A stretch of DNA of 64,000 bases, from contig NZ_RXHU01000075.1 of NCBI RefSeq assembly GCF_003955665.1, positions 1 through 64,000 on the forward strand. The letters run 5' to 3'. The notes under the pieces are model-generated. The model ran no database searches and was not told the DNA's origin. It saw nothing but the letters and a program-made list of their open reading frames with translations. The DNA is from Paenibacillus whitsoniae. GTDB taxonomy: Bacteria > Bacillota > Bacilli > Paenibacillales > NBRC-103111. The stretch's first letter is position 1, and each line of letters opens with the position of its first letter. A program made the translations under genes and the position numbers. Positions 26,078 to 34,218 of this stretch are shown piece after piece.

Positions 26078-27268
26078 CTATGCCTCCAAGCCGTAGCGCT
26101 TGGCGGCGCTCCGGTACAGCCAGTCTTCGCCAATCTGCAGCGCAGTCTCTTGCTCAATCCAGCCAGCCTCGATCTGCTGCCACAAAAACTCGCTTGCCAA
26201 CCGCTTAATAACCTTAATTTTGCCGTAGCTCCATTCGATACAGCGGGCGTCGGAGACGATGAGCGAGCTTTTTATCGCCGGCAGCGCCTCTAGTCTGTAC
26301 TGCATGCTGTCCCGATACGTGCTGGATCGGAAATTGAACCACCAATGGCCGCCAACATGCACATTCGGGAAGTTCCACGCCGCCTGCACGATGTCCAGAT
26401 TGTTGATCTCTGAAGCGACGACGAGCTCGAACGGACACGCGTACCGCTCGAATAGCGCGGTCAGCTTCAAGATCCGTTCCGGATCGTTCGCCGGCACAGC
26501 GGTGCCGCACCAGGAGCGTTCCACGCCAAGGAAGAGCTGGACGAGCATGCCTCGTTGCGCAGCTCCGGCGCCGATCTCGTGCAGCAGTTGGACCATCACT
26601 TCGTCCCGGCTGCAGCCCGGCGCAAGGCTGATCGGCTGATTCGCGCTGAGCGCAAGCCGTGGCAAGGTCGTCATGATTCCCCGGCAGCCCATCGCTTGAT
26701 ACGCATCGAGTAAGCTTGCCAGCGCTTCGCGAATGTCCGCGAAAGACTTGGCAGGATCGCTTGAGGCAGCCACCGTGCGGGTCCATTCGCCAATCCTGCC
26801 GTCGATGCGCGGAAGGAGGATGGCCGGCTCCCGCATGCCTTGAAAGTCGGCATGTTCCGGAATGTTCACAACGAACCCTCGCGCATGCATGCGATCGGCG
26901 ACCGATTGCGCCCAGCCCGCCTGCTGCGACGACTGTTGGATGGCAGCATCAAGCGCCAGCACAGACTCGCGATCCTTGGGCTCAATGCCATACAGATCTT
27001 GGCAAATATGCGTAAACGCGATATTCATCAGCGTATTTCTTGTCGCTTTATAAGCGCCCAAGAAGGCTGTGATCCTCTCCTCCTCCGGCAGCTCGGCGGC
27101 ATTCCCCGGATACCCCGCCGCCTGCATTTCGCGGAATAGCCAGAAATAATGCGCGATCTCCCAGAAATCCGCTGCGCACAGCCGATCCCCGACCAGGTGG
27201 GTGTGTGTGTCCAGCACGTGCATCTGCATGATTTGTTCAGTAAATGTTTCTTTCGTTAGATCAGCCAT
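26078..27268 (-). CDS. Uronate isomerase-like amidohydrolase-superfamily enzyme
   Basis: A 396-residue cytoplasmic protein. It has the N-terminal metal motif DTHTHLVG (His22, His24), the block VHVGGHWWFNF resembling the UxaC glycine/tryptophan block, and SDARCIEWSYGKIKVIKR near the C-terminus as in uronate isomerases (SDSR/TDAR region). Uronate isomerases turn galacturonate or glucuronate into keto-sugars and are normally about 470 residues, so this is a shorter, divergent member. Its place at the end of the GH4/GH36 operon supports a role in uronate breakdown, but activity is not assured. The start has AAGGAGG 12 bases upstream. A strong hairpin separates it from the aldo/keto reductase. Confidence 0.75.
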   Translation of the reverse strand: MADLTKETFTEQIMQMHVLDTHTHLVGDRLCAADFWEIAHYFWLFREMQAAGYPGNAAELPEEERITAFLGAYKATRNTLMNIAFTHICQDLYGIEPKDRESVLALDAAIQQSSQQAGWAQSVADRMHARGFVVNIPEHADFQGMREPAILLPRIDGRIGEWTRTVAASSDPAKSFADIREALASLLDAYQAMGCRGIMTTLPRLALSANQPISLAPGCSRDEVMVQLLHEIGAGAAQRGMLVQLFLGVERSWCGTAVPANDPERILKLTALFERYACPFELVVASEINNLDIVQAAWNFPNVHVGGHWWFNFRSSTYRDSMQYRLEALPAIKSSLIVSDARCIEWSYGKIKVIKRLASEFLWQQIEAGWIEQETALQIGEDWLYRSAAKRYGLEA

Positions 27269-27311
27269 TGTTGTTTAGCGCCTCCTTAGCGTAAATGCCT
27301 TAAAAGGCATG

Positions 27312-27347
27312 CAGCACCGAAGGAACGGTATCGTTCTTTCGGTGCTG
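27312..27347 (-). terminator. Long hairpin between the aldo/keto reductase and uronate isomerase-like genes
   Basis: CAGCACCGAAGGAACG pairs with CGTTCTTTCGGTGCTG (16 bases, one weak pair) around GTAT. No T-run follows on the minus strand, so it may stabilise the upstream message or attenuate the downstream gene. Confidence 0.5.
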
Positions 27348-27372
27348 ATGCTCGTTGTCAAGCTTCCCTTGC

Positions 27373-28365
27373 TTATTCGGCCAAAATGCGGTCGATAAGG
27401 GTCAACTCTTCATCGGTAAAATGTAAATTACGAATGGCCGCAATGTTGTCCTCCAGTTGCTGCACTTTGCTCGCGCCGATCAACGCGGACGTGACGAGCC
27501 CTTTGCGCAGCACCCACGCAAGCGCCATTTGCGCCAAGCTTTGACCGCGCTCTGCGGCCAGCACATTCAGCTTGCGCGATTTGCCAAGCTTCTCCTCCGT
27601 AATGTCTTCCGGACGCAGGAAAACGCTGCCTCCCGCCGCACGGGAATCCGCCGGGATCTCTTTGAGATACCGATCGGTGAGCAGGCCGCGCGCCAGCGGG
27701 CTGTAAGCGATGGAGCCAATGCCTTCGCTTGTCAAAACATCCTGAAGCCCTTGCTCCAATCTGCGCTCAAACATGGAATAATGCACCTGATGAATGACGA
27801 ACGGTGTGCCAAGACGCTTCAAAATAGCCGAGGCCTCCGCTGTCTGCTCCGCATTGTAGTTGGATACGCCGACATAGAGCGCTTTGCCCTGACGGACAGC
27901 TTGATCCAGTGCGCCCATGGTTTCTTCCAGCGGCGTTTCCGCGTCAAATCGGTGCGAATAGAAAATATCCACATACTCGAGCCCCATCCGCTTCAAGCTT
28001 TGATCCAGGCTCGACAGCATGCTCTTCCGGGAGCCGCGCTCCCCATAAGGGCCTTCCCACATCCGGTATCCCGCTTTCGAAGCAATAATCAGCTCATCGC
28101 GGTACGGATGCAGGTCTTTCTTCAAGATCTGGCCGAAGGTTTCTTCCGCCGAGCCCGGCGGCGGTCCGTAATTATTCGCCAAATCAAAGTGTGTAACGCC
28201 TAGGTCGAAAGCGCGGCACGCCAGCGCGCGGCTGTTCTCCAACAAATCCGTTCCCCCAAAATTATGCCAGAGGCCAAGCGAAATCGGCGGAAGCTTCAGT
28301 CCGCTTTTCCCCGTTTTCCGATAAGGCATCTCGCTATATCGGCTTTCATTTGCTTTGTATACCAT
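27373..28365 (-). CDS. Aldo/keto reductase, YghZ-like
   Basis: A 330-residue NADPH-dependent reductase. It resembles E. coli YghZ (L-glyceraldehyde 3-phosphate reductase): SLGLWHNFGGTDLLENSRAL, HFDLANNYGPPPGSAEETFG (catalytic Asp and Tyr), ASKAGYRMWEGPYGERGSRK (catalytic Lys) and DIFYSHRFDAETPLEETMGA (His). I choose the ATG at 28365, with AAGGGGG nine bases upstream; the longer reading from 28443 runs over the end of the GH36-like gene. It probably reduces an aldehyde or uronic/keto sugar made by the operon. Substrate not determined. Confidence 0.9.
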   Translation of the reverse strand: MVYKANESRYSEMPYRKTGKSGLKLPPISLGLWHNFGGTDLLENSRALACRAFDLGVTHFDLANNYGPPPGSAEETFGQILKKDLHPYRDELIIASKAGYRMWEGPYGERGSRKSMLSSLDQSLKRMGLEYVDIFYSHRFDAETPLEETMGALDQAVRQGKALYVGVSNYNAEQTAEASAILKRLGTPFVIHQVHYSMFERRLEQGLQDVLTSEGIGSIAYSPLARGLLTDRYLKEIPADSRAAGGSVFLRPEDITEEKLGKSRKLNVLAAERGQSLAQMALAWVLRKGLVTSALIGASKVQQLEDNIAAIRNLHFTDEELTLIDRILAE

Positions 28366-28387
28366 CGCAGTTTTCCCCCTTGGCAAG

Positions 28388-30181
28388 TTAAGCCGTTGTA
28401 TAGTCAAGCTGAATTGTTGCCAGCCCGGAAGCCGGAATAGCAAGCGGATGAATCCCTTTCGCCAGCGTCATGAGGTCCGTGTGAAGCACATTGCCGCAGC
28501 AATCGGCGATCTCAACTCGCGCCTTGGCGGGTTCGTCCCCTGTCACTTCTACGTACAGACCGTCCTCTCTTCTGCCATTGACGACAAACCAAGTCCGTTC
28601 GGAACCGCCCGTTTCCAGCGGTACTAGACGATCATGATACGTCACGACAATGCCTTGATCGCCGCGCACGGATTGCACGACCGGATACAGCAGTTCCGGA
28701 TTGCGTGGCGTCAGGCGGCCTTCCAAGAGCAGATCCCGATGCTTTTTATAAAAAGAAAGCCAATGTCTCAGCATCGCAAGATGCTGCGCCGGGACCCGAT
28801 CCAGCTCCACCGAGATTTGCGGAACCGAGAACAAAATATTGATCAATTGCAGCGCTGCGCTTTCCACCGGTTCGTCCGGGTGCCACATAATCATATCCGC
28901 ATGAGCGGCCGTCTCCCCGCAGAGCAGGCGCAAATCGATCGTCCGAACCCGATTCTGAATGCTGTCGTTCGGGCAGTCCGATGCCCGGAACATGTTGCCG
29001 TATTTGCGCATCGCAGGGCCGATATACATCTGGCGGAATTCCACCATAATCTCGGGCTTCAACTCGCGCAGGCGAGCGATAGAATCGGTCAGCAGACGAT
29101 CAACCGCTTCCGGAATCGATTCGTAATCTTTGCCTGGCGTCGTGGAAGGCAGCTGCAGCTCAGGCGAATAGAAGGTATCGATGAAGTCCAGCTTGAAGCC
29201 GTCAAGTCCCCACTCCCGGACAGCCGCTTCATATTTCCCGATGATGTATTCGCGCACGTCGGGGTAGCGCGGGTCCAGCACAGCGGCGCCGTGATTCTCG
29301 TTGTAACGCAATATTTTATCCTTGAAGCGCTCCCAAACCTGACTGTACTTGCCGATAAACGGCACCGAGTACCATAGAATAAACTTCATGCCCAGATCGT
29401 GAATAGCATCTACATGGCGCTTCATATCAGGGAACTTGCCCTCATACGTCTCCCAATCACCGCAATAGGCATAGCCTCTGCCGTGGTCTTCCGTCTGCCA
29501 GCCATCATCCACAATGACCGCTTCCATGCCTAGTTCCTTGGCAAGGCGGCACTGCTCCTCAATTTTGCGGTCCGTCACCTGCTGATGCATGCTGTACCAA
29601 GTCGAATACATCGGCTCTTTTGCCGTTTCCGGCACAAACGCCGGCGTATAGGCCGGCATCGCGCTCCACCAAGCCTGGACGCCTTGCAGGCACTCGTAAT
29701 ACGGTAGGTCCCGCGTATCCACGAGCAGCTTGGCTTCATACGCTTGCATCGGCACGGCCGCCTCTGTAAAGAGCTGGATGCGGCAGTAGAAATTCGCCGT
29801 TTCTTCGCTGATCGCAGCCCGATACTGAACTGTGTTCAGCGCATCGGAATAGGCGAACGTAAGCCTGTTGCGGCCAGCGCTGTTATACAGCGCGTAAACC
29901 GGCGCTGATGCTGCCGCATTCGAGCGCCAGCCGCGCATCCAATCCGCCTTGAAACTGCGATTGCGGTCCATCGCGGGATTCCAGCTTGACTGAATATCCC
30001 AGGCGGGCTGAGTCCACTCGATGTGGAGCGGAGCGGGTGTAAACGAAGCTTCCGATTGTATGCAGATCGTAATGAGATGCAGATTATCCTCCAGCTTTTC
30101 GCCTAGCAAGGAAATGTCCGCTCCAGCAAGTTCTCCGGTTACCGTAAAGGTATGGTGCTCGGTCGTTAGTTGAACGCTCAT
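28388..30181 (-). CDS. GH36-like alpha-galactosidase
   Basis: 597 residues, cytoplasmic. A beta-sandwich N-domain is followed by a (beta/alpha)8 barrel in which VIVDDGWQTED, the nucleophile motif GFKLDFID (Asp332) and the acid/base motif RASDCPND (Asp402) are all present. It is a different branch from the classical GH36 enzyme two genes upstream. The start ATG overlaps the cupin stop by four bases and has AGGGAGG seven bases upstream. It likely removes alpha-galactosyl or a related group from imported oligosaccharides; a different sugar is possible given the divergence. Confidence 0.88.
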   Translation of the reverse strand: MSVQLTTEHHTFTVTGELAGADISLLGEKLEDNLHLITICIQSEASFTPAPLHIEWTQPAWDIQSSWNPAMDRNRSFKADWMRGWRSNAAASAPVYALYNSAGRNRLTFAYSDALNTVQYRAAISEETANFYCRIQLFTEAAVPMQAYEAKLLVDTRDLPYYECLQGVQAWWSAMPAYTPAFVPETAKEPMYSTWYSMHQQVTDRKIEEQCRLAKELGMEAVIVDDGWQTEDHGRGYAYCGDWETYEGKFPDMKRHVDAIHDLGMKFILWYSVPFIGKYSQVWERFKDKILRYNENHGAAVLDPRYPDVREYIIGKYEAAVREWGLDGFKLDFIDTFYSPELQLPSTTPGKDYESIPEAVDRLLTDSIARLRELKPEIMVEFRQMYIGPAMRKYGNMFRASDCPNDSIQNRVRTIDLRLLCGETAAHADMIMWHPDEPVESAALQLINILFSVPQISVELDRVPAQHLAMLRHWLSFYKKHRDLLLEGRLTPRNPELLYPVVQSVRGDQGIVVTYHDRLVPLETGGSERTWFVVNGRREDGLYVEVTGDEPAKARVEIADCCGNVLHTDLMTLAKGIHPLAIPASGLATIQLDYTTA

Positions 30182-30552
30182 TCGGCGCCTCCCTTCCGTT
30201 GGTTCTTATGCGGGGATGGGCCTGCATGGCACCAGACGGTCACGATTGGATCCTCGAGGCTGGAGTTCAAATGGTGGTCCTCGCCAGGCTCTACAATGAC
30301 GATATCTCCGGTACCGACGGGGATATGCTCCCCGTTCAGCTCCATCGTCCCGCTTCCCTGCAATATGATAAAAGCTTCGCAATCCCCATGCACATGATAG
30401 TCTCTGCCATCCGGACCGTCATTCGTGTGACTGCGCTCCCCCGGCTTGGCGAACGACAAGCCGCCCGAGCTCAAATAGGCGCCCGGCAGCACATCCTGAA
30501 GCACGTGCCCGCTCTTTGTATCTTGCAAATCTGTCAATCGCAGCTTGATCAT
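30178..30552 (-). CDS. Small cupin-domain protein
   Basis: A 124-residue single-domain cupin. Metal-binding motif 1 (DYHVHGDCEAFIILQGSG) and motif 2 (IVIVEPGEDHHLNSS) are both intact. Such proteins can be sugar isomerases or epimerases, uronate-related enzymes or sensors. It lies between the two GH36 genes, three bases after the upstream one and overlapping the downstream one by four, so it belongs to the same catabolic unit. A role in mutarotation or isomerisation of a released uronate is possible but unproven. Confidence 0.85.
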   Translation of the reverse strand: MIKLRLTDLQDTKSGHVLQDVLPGAYLSSGGLSFAKPGERSHTNDGPDGRDYHVHGDCEAFIILQGSGTMELNGEHIPVGTGDIVIVEPGEDHHLNSSLEDPIVTVWCHAGPSPHKNQRKGGAE

Positions 30553-30555
30553 CGC

Positions 30556-32766
30556 TCATTCCTCCACTTGAATACGATATAGTCGGCTTCGGAAGTCACC
30601 CTTCCAAACGGGCAGATGGAGGCCGACGCCCATCAGTTCATCGCCACCCCAGCGCTCCGCAGGCTCCTCCGGCACATCCGGATCGGTAACCCGATAATTG
30701 AGGTCAGCGGCCAGCCCTTTCAGCTTCAGCTTCTTGAGCGGCGGGTTCGGCTTCGCAAGCACCTGGAAGTAGACGACGAGCGCTTCCTTCTTGTCTTCCG
30801 ACACGAACATCCAGGCCGTCTCATTGCCTTCAAACGGACTTAGCAGTCTGTAAAACGCTCCAAATTGGATCAACGAACGAAGCTCCTTGTAAAGGGCAAC
30901 CTGCCGCTTCATTTCTTCTTTGTCATCCTCGCCGAGCGCCGTTAAATCGAGTTCATAGCCAAAATTGCCAGACATCGCCGCATGCCCGCGCATGGCCAGC
31001 GGTGTCGTGCGGTGCACCTGATGATTCGGCACAGCGGAGACATGCGCGCCCATCGTAGAAATCGGGTAAACAAGGCTTGTGCCGTACTGAATTTTCAAGC
31101 GCTCCACGGCGTCGGTATTGTCGCTCGTCCACGTCTGCGGCATGTAGTAGAGCATCCCGGGATCGAATCTTCCGCCTCCGCCCGAGCAGCTTTCGAACAA
31201 CACATGCGGGAATGCAGCGGTAAGCTGCTCGAGAACGTCATAGAGCCCAAGCATATACCGATGCGCCGTTTCTCGCTGACGATCAGGCGGCAGCAGCGCC
31301 GAGCCGATCTCTGTCATGTTGCGGTTCATGTCCCACTTCACATAGGTGATCGGGCTGCTTGTCAAGATGCCGCTAATCGCCTGCACAATGTATTCCCGCA
31401 CATCCCGGCGAGAAAAATCGAGCACCAGTTGCTTTCGCCCCTCGGTTCTGCGCCGTCCCGGAACATGCAGGCACCAGTCAGGGTGCGCACGATACAGCTC
31501 ACTGTCCGGCGACACCATCTCCGGCTCGAACCAAAGGCCGAAGGCCAGTTCCTGCGCCTTGACGCGCTCGGCTAAATCCGCCATGCCACCAGGCAGCTTG
31601 GCAGCGTCGACGAACCAATCGCCAAGCGAACTAGCGTCGCTGTCGCGTTTGCCGAACCAGCCATCGTCCAGCACGAGCAGCTCTAGCCCGAGCTTCCGCC
31701 CTTCCACCGCGAGTGCTTCTATTTTATCTGCGTTAAACTGAAAATACGTCGCTTCCCAATTGTTGATCAGAATTGGACGATGGCGATCGCGGAAGCTACC
31801 CCTGCACAGCCGCGTGCGGTACAACCGATGATACGTCTGCGACATGCCGCCAAGCCCTTCCGCGGAGTAGACCATCACCGCTTCCGGCGTCTGGAACTGT
31901 TCGCCGGGCTCAAGCAGCCAGCTGAAATCGAAAGGGTTGATCCCCATCGCAACTCGGGTGGTGCCGTAAGGATCCACCTCCGCTTGCGCAAGGAAGCTGC
32001 CGCTGTATACGAGGCTGAAGCCGTAGACGTCCCCGTGATCCTCGTCGGCTTCCGGCGACAGCAGTGCGATAAACGGATTAAGCGAGTGGCTGCTGCTGCC
32101 GCGACGGCTCTCAATGACGGTCCCCCCTGCGCTCAGCGGACGCCTTTCAATATGCCGTTCGCGCGCCCACGTGCCCGATAGATGCAGTTCCTCGAATTCA
32201 GCATGCGGCAAATCGAGACTACAGCTAAGTGCCCTAAGCAGTTTGATTGGCGTTTCGCCCTCATAAACAAAACGGGCGGAACGCACAATCGCATCCATGT
32301 CATGATAAACCGTGTAGGTCAAGATGACGTTTAAACCGATAATTGCGTCGGATAGTGTAATTTCCAAGCTCTCCGCTTCGTTTTCCGATTCAACATAAGT
32401 AGCGGGAAGTCCTTTAAGCCCAAGCTTTCCAGGATATATGCGATGCGAAGCGTACAGAAGTTCGCTGACTGTCGAGCCGTTCCCGGTCTGCACCTGATAC
32501 GCGGGCATGCGGAAGTCGCTCCCGCCAAAGGCCGGATACTCCTGCGGCAGTGTATCCAAGGACAGCGAAAGGTCGTTCGGATCCGTTGACGGTGAGAACG
32601 AGCAGCGGCGTCTTCGTGTAAGCAGACTGCCGATGTTCGTTCCTCGCACCTTCGCCCCCCAATGGACATGCGCCAAATAACCGGGTGAAACGAGCTGCAT
32701 AATATAACTGGATGCTTTTCCTTGCAAATGAAACGTTTGTGTTGCCGGATCGAACGTAATCGCCAT
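30556..32766 (-). CDS. GH36 alpha-galactosidase (classical bacterial type)
   Basis: 736 residues, the usual length for bacterial GH36 tetrameric enzymes such as AgaN/RafA. The N-terminal supersandwich is followed by the barrel from about residue 330, with LVLDDGWFGKRDSDASSLGD, FGLWFEPEMVSPDSELYRAH, nucleophile motif YVKWDMNRNMTE (Asp479), SCSGGGGRFDPGMLYY and acid/base segment WTSDNTDA (Asp549). It has no signal peptide, so it cleaves terminal alpha-galactose inside the cell. The start has GAAGGAG before ATG. It sits in the GH4-MATE-GH36-cupin-GH36 operon, 21 bases after the MATE gene. Confidence 0.95.
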   Translation of the reverse strand: MAITFDPATQTFHLQGKASSYIMQLVSPGYLAHVHWGAKVRGTNIGSLLTRRRRCSFSPSTDPNDLSLSLDTLPQEYPAFGGSDFRMPAYQVQTGNGSTVSELLYASHRIYPGKLGLKGLPATYVESENEAESLEITLSDAIIGLNVILTYTVYHDMDAIVRSARFVYEGETPIKLLRALSCSLDLPHAEFEELHLSGTWARERHIERRPLSAGGTVIESRRGSSSHSLNPFIALLSPEADEDHGDVYGFSLVYSGSFLAQAEVDPYGTTRVAMGINPFDFSWLLEPGEQFQTPEAVMVYSAEGLGGMSQTYHRLYRTRLCRGSFRDRHRPILINNWEATYFQFNADKIEALAVEGRKLGLELLVLDDGWFGKRDSDASSLGDWFVDAAKLPGGMADLAERVKAQELAFGLWFEPEMVSPDSELYRAHPDWCLHVPGRRRTEGRKQLVLDFSRRDVREYIVQAISGILTSSPITYVKWDMNRNMTEIGSALLPPDRQRETAHRYMLGLYDVLEQLTAAFPHVLFESCSGGGGRFDPGMLYYMPQTWTSDNTDAVERLKIQYGTSLVYPISTMGAHVSAVPNHQVHRTTPLAMRGHAAMSGNFGYELDLTALGEDDKEEMKRQVALYKELRSLIQFGAFYRLLSPFEGNETAWMFVSEDKKEALVVYFQVLAKPNPPLKKLKLKGLAADLNYRVTDPDVPEEPAERWGGDELMGVGLHLPVWKGDFRSRLYRIQVEE

Positions 32767-32787
32767 CAGGCTTCTCCTTCCGCTCTC

Positions 32788-34206
32788 TTACACCTTAAGT
32801 TTTTTCCATGCCATCCGTTTATAACGGAGATAAATGAGATGAGAACGCAAAAATTGATCGCAAGCGACTGCACTCCATAAACCGATCATGCCCCAGCCGA
32901 AAATGTACACGAAGACGAAGCTGAGCACGACCCGCACGCCCCAGACGCCGATCATCGTGGAATAGAGCGGGTAACGGGTGTCGCCCGCTCCGCGTAAAGC
33001 GCCGCCTACGATGAACTGGGAAATCTGGGACACCTGAATACAACCGACGATGCGAAGCGCCCAGGTGCCTTCGCGGATCATGGTGGCGTCGTTCGTGTAC
33101 AAGCTTAAAATTTGCGGCGCGAACCCGATAAAGATTGCGCCGACCACCGCAGCCAGCGCCATACCGTACTTGCGGACCTGCCGCACGTACCGCTCGGCAA
33201 GCTCCGCTTTGCCGACGCCGAGCGACTGCCCGACCAGTGTCGAGGCTGCGATGGCAAAAGCCGCCCCCGGCATGAAGGACAGGCCGATCACGTTCGTCAC
33301 CAACTGGGAGGCGGCGATCGCTGTTGTGCCGAGTCCTGCGCCGATCTTGACGAACGTCATGATACCGAGCCGCATGACAAGCTGCTCCAGACTCGCCGGG
33401 ATGCCGATTTTCAGCATGCGGCCGATCGTCTTTTTGTCGAAACGGCTTATGTCCCGCCAGCTTAAGGCTAGCTCGAACTTTCCGCTAAACATGACCAACA
33501 GAAAGGTCAGCATCGCACCGAACTGAACGGTGAGGGTGGCGGCAGCGGCACCGGTCGTTCCCAATGCCGGCAAACCAAGATGGCCGTAGATGAATACAAA
33601 GCCAAGCGATACCGATACATACGCGGAAGCGACATTGATTTTCATCGGCGTGCGTGTGTCGCCAGCTCCCCGCAATATGGCGGATAAGGACGACGACACG
33701 CTGGAGAAGGCGACCGAAATAAACATTAACCGGGCATACGTCAGCCCCTCCTGTACGACAGCGGCATCCGCCCCCATCATGCCAAGCAGCTTCCCGACGA
33801 AGAGCAGACCAACCAGCATAATGACGGCGGAAAGCATCGTGCCGAGCAGCAGCGATTGCCCCGCGGCCCGATTGGCGTCTTCCCGCCGGCCACTGCCAAC
33901 AGAACGGGCCACAATCACGGTCGTACCGGTATTGAGTGCCGCAAAGATCACGGTCATGAGCGCGTAGATCTGGCTTGTGAATCCAACGGCGGCGACAGAC
34001 GCCGTACCGAGATGTCCGACAAAAATCATCATCATCATCTGTGTCAGATTAATTAGCAGCATCTCGACAAGCGAAGGTCCTGCCAACGTGAAAATCATCT
34101 TTCTGACGGCGCGCCCGTCCTCTGGATCGATCATGACCGCTTCGCTATAAGACTGGGTTCTGTCTTCTCTGCCGGCCTCTTCTCCCAGCTTAAGTCCCGT
34201 ACTCAT
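32788..34206 (-). CDS. MATE-family transporter
   Basis: A 472-residue membrane protein with about 12 hydrophobic segments and two homologous halves. Typical MATE features are AGPSLVEMLLINLTQMMMMI at the first helix, GAGDTRTPMKIN at the middle and GAGDTRYPLYST in the second half. MATE proteins are cation-coupled exporters, usually of drugs or small organic cations. Its location is odd: 12 bases after the GH4 gene and just before GH36, so it is co-transcribed with glycoside hydrolases. It might export a by-product or move a sugar-linked compound, but no substrate can be read from sequence. Confidence 0.93.
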   Translation of the reverse strand: MSTGLKLGEEAGREDRTQSYSEAVMIDPEDGRAVRKMIFTLAGPSLVEMLLINLTQMMMMIFVGHLGTASVAAVGFTSQIYALMTVIFAALNTGTTVIVARSVGSGRREDANRAAGQSLLLGTMLSAVIMLVGLLFVGKLLGMMGADAAVVQEGLTYARLMFISVAFSSVSSSLSAILRGAGDTRTPMKINVASAYVSVSLGFVFIYGHLGLPALGTTGAAAATLTVQFGAMLTFLLVMFSGKFELALSWRDISRFDKKTIGRMLKIGIPASLEQLVMRLGIMTFVKIGAGLGTTAIAASQLVTNVIGLSFMPGAAFAIAASTLVGQSLGVGKAELAERYVRQVRKYGMALAAVVGAIFIGFAPQILSLYTNDATMIREGTWALRIVGCIQVSQISQFIVGGALRGAGDTRYPLYSTMIGVWGVRVVLSFVFVYIFGWGMIGLWSAVACDQFLRSHLIYLRYKRMAWKKLKV

Positions 34207-34218
34207 CGCAGGCCGCCT

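Noticed and set aside
27457-28203. Plus-strand frame of 248 codons
   Set aside because: Opposite the aldo/keto reductase with all catalytic motifs; the plus-strand product is Arg/Gln-rich with no recognisable fold.
28634-29377. Plus-strand frame of 247 codons
   Set aside because: Shadow of the GH36-like gene, whose catalytic aspartates are in the minus-strand frame.
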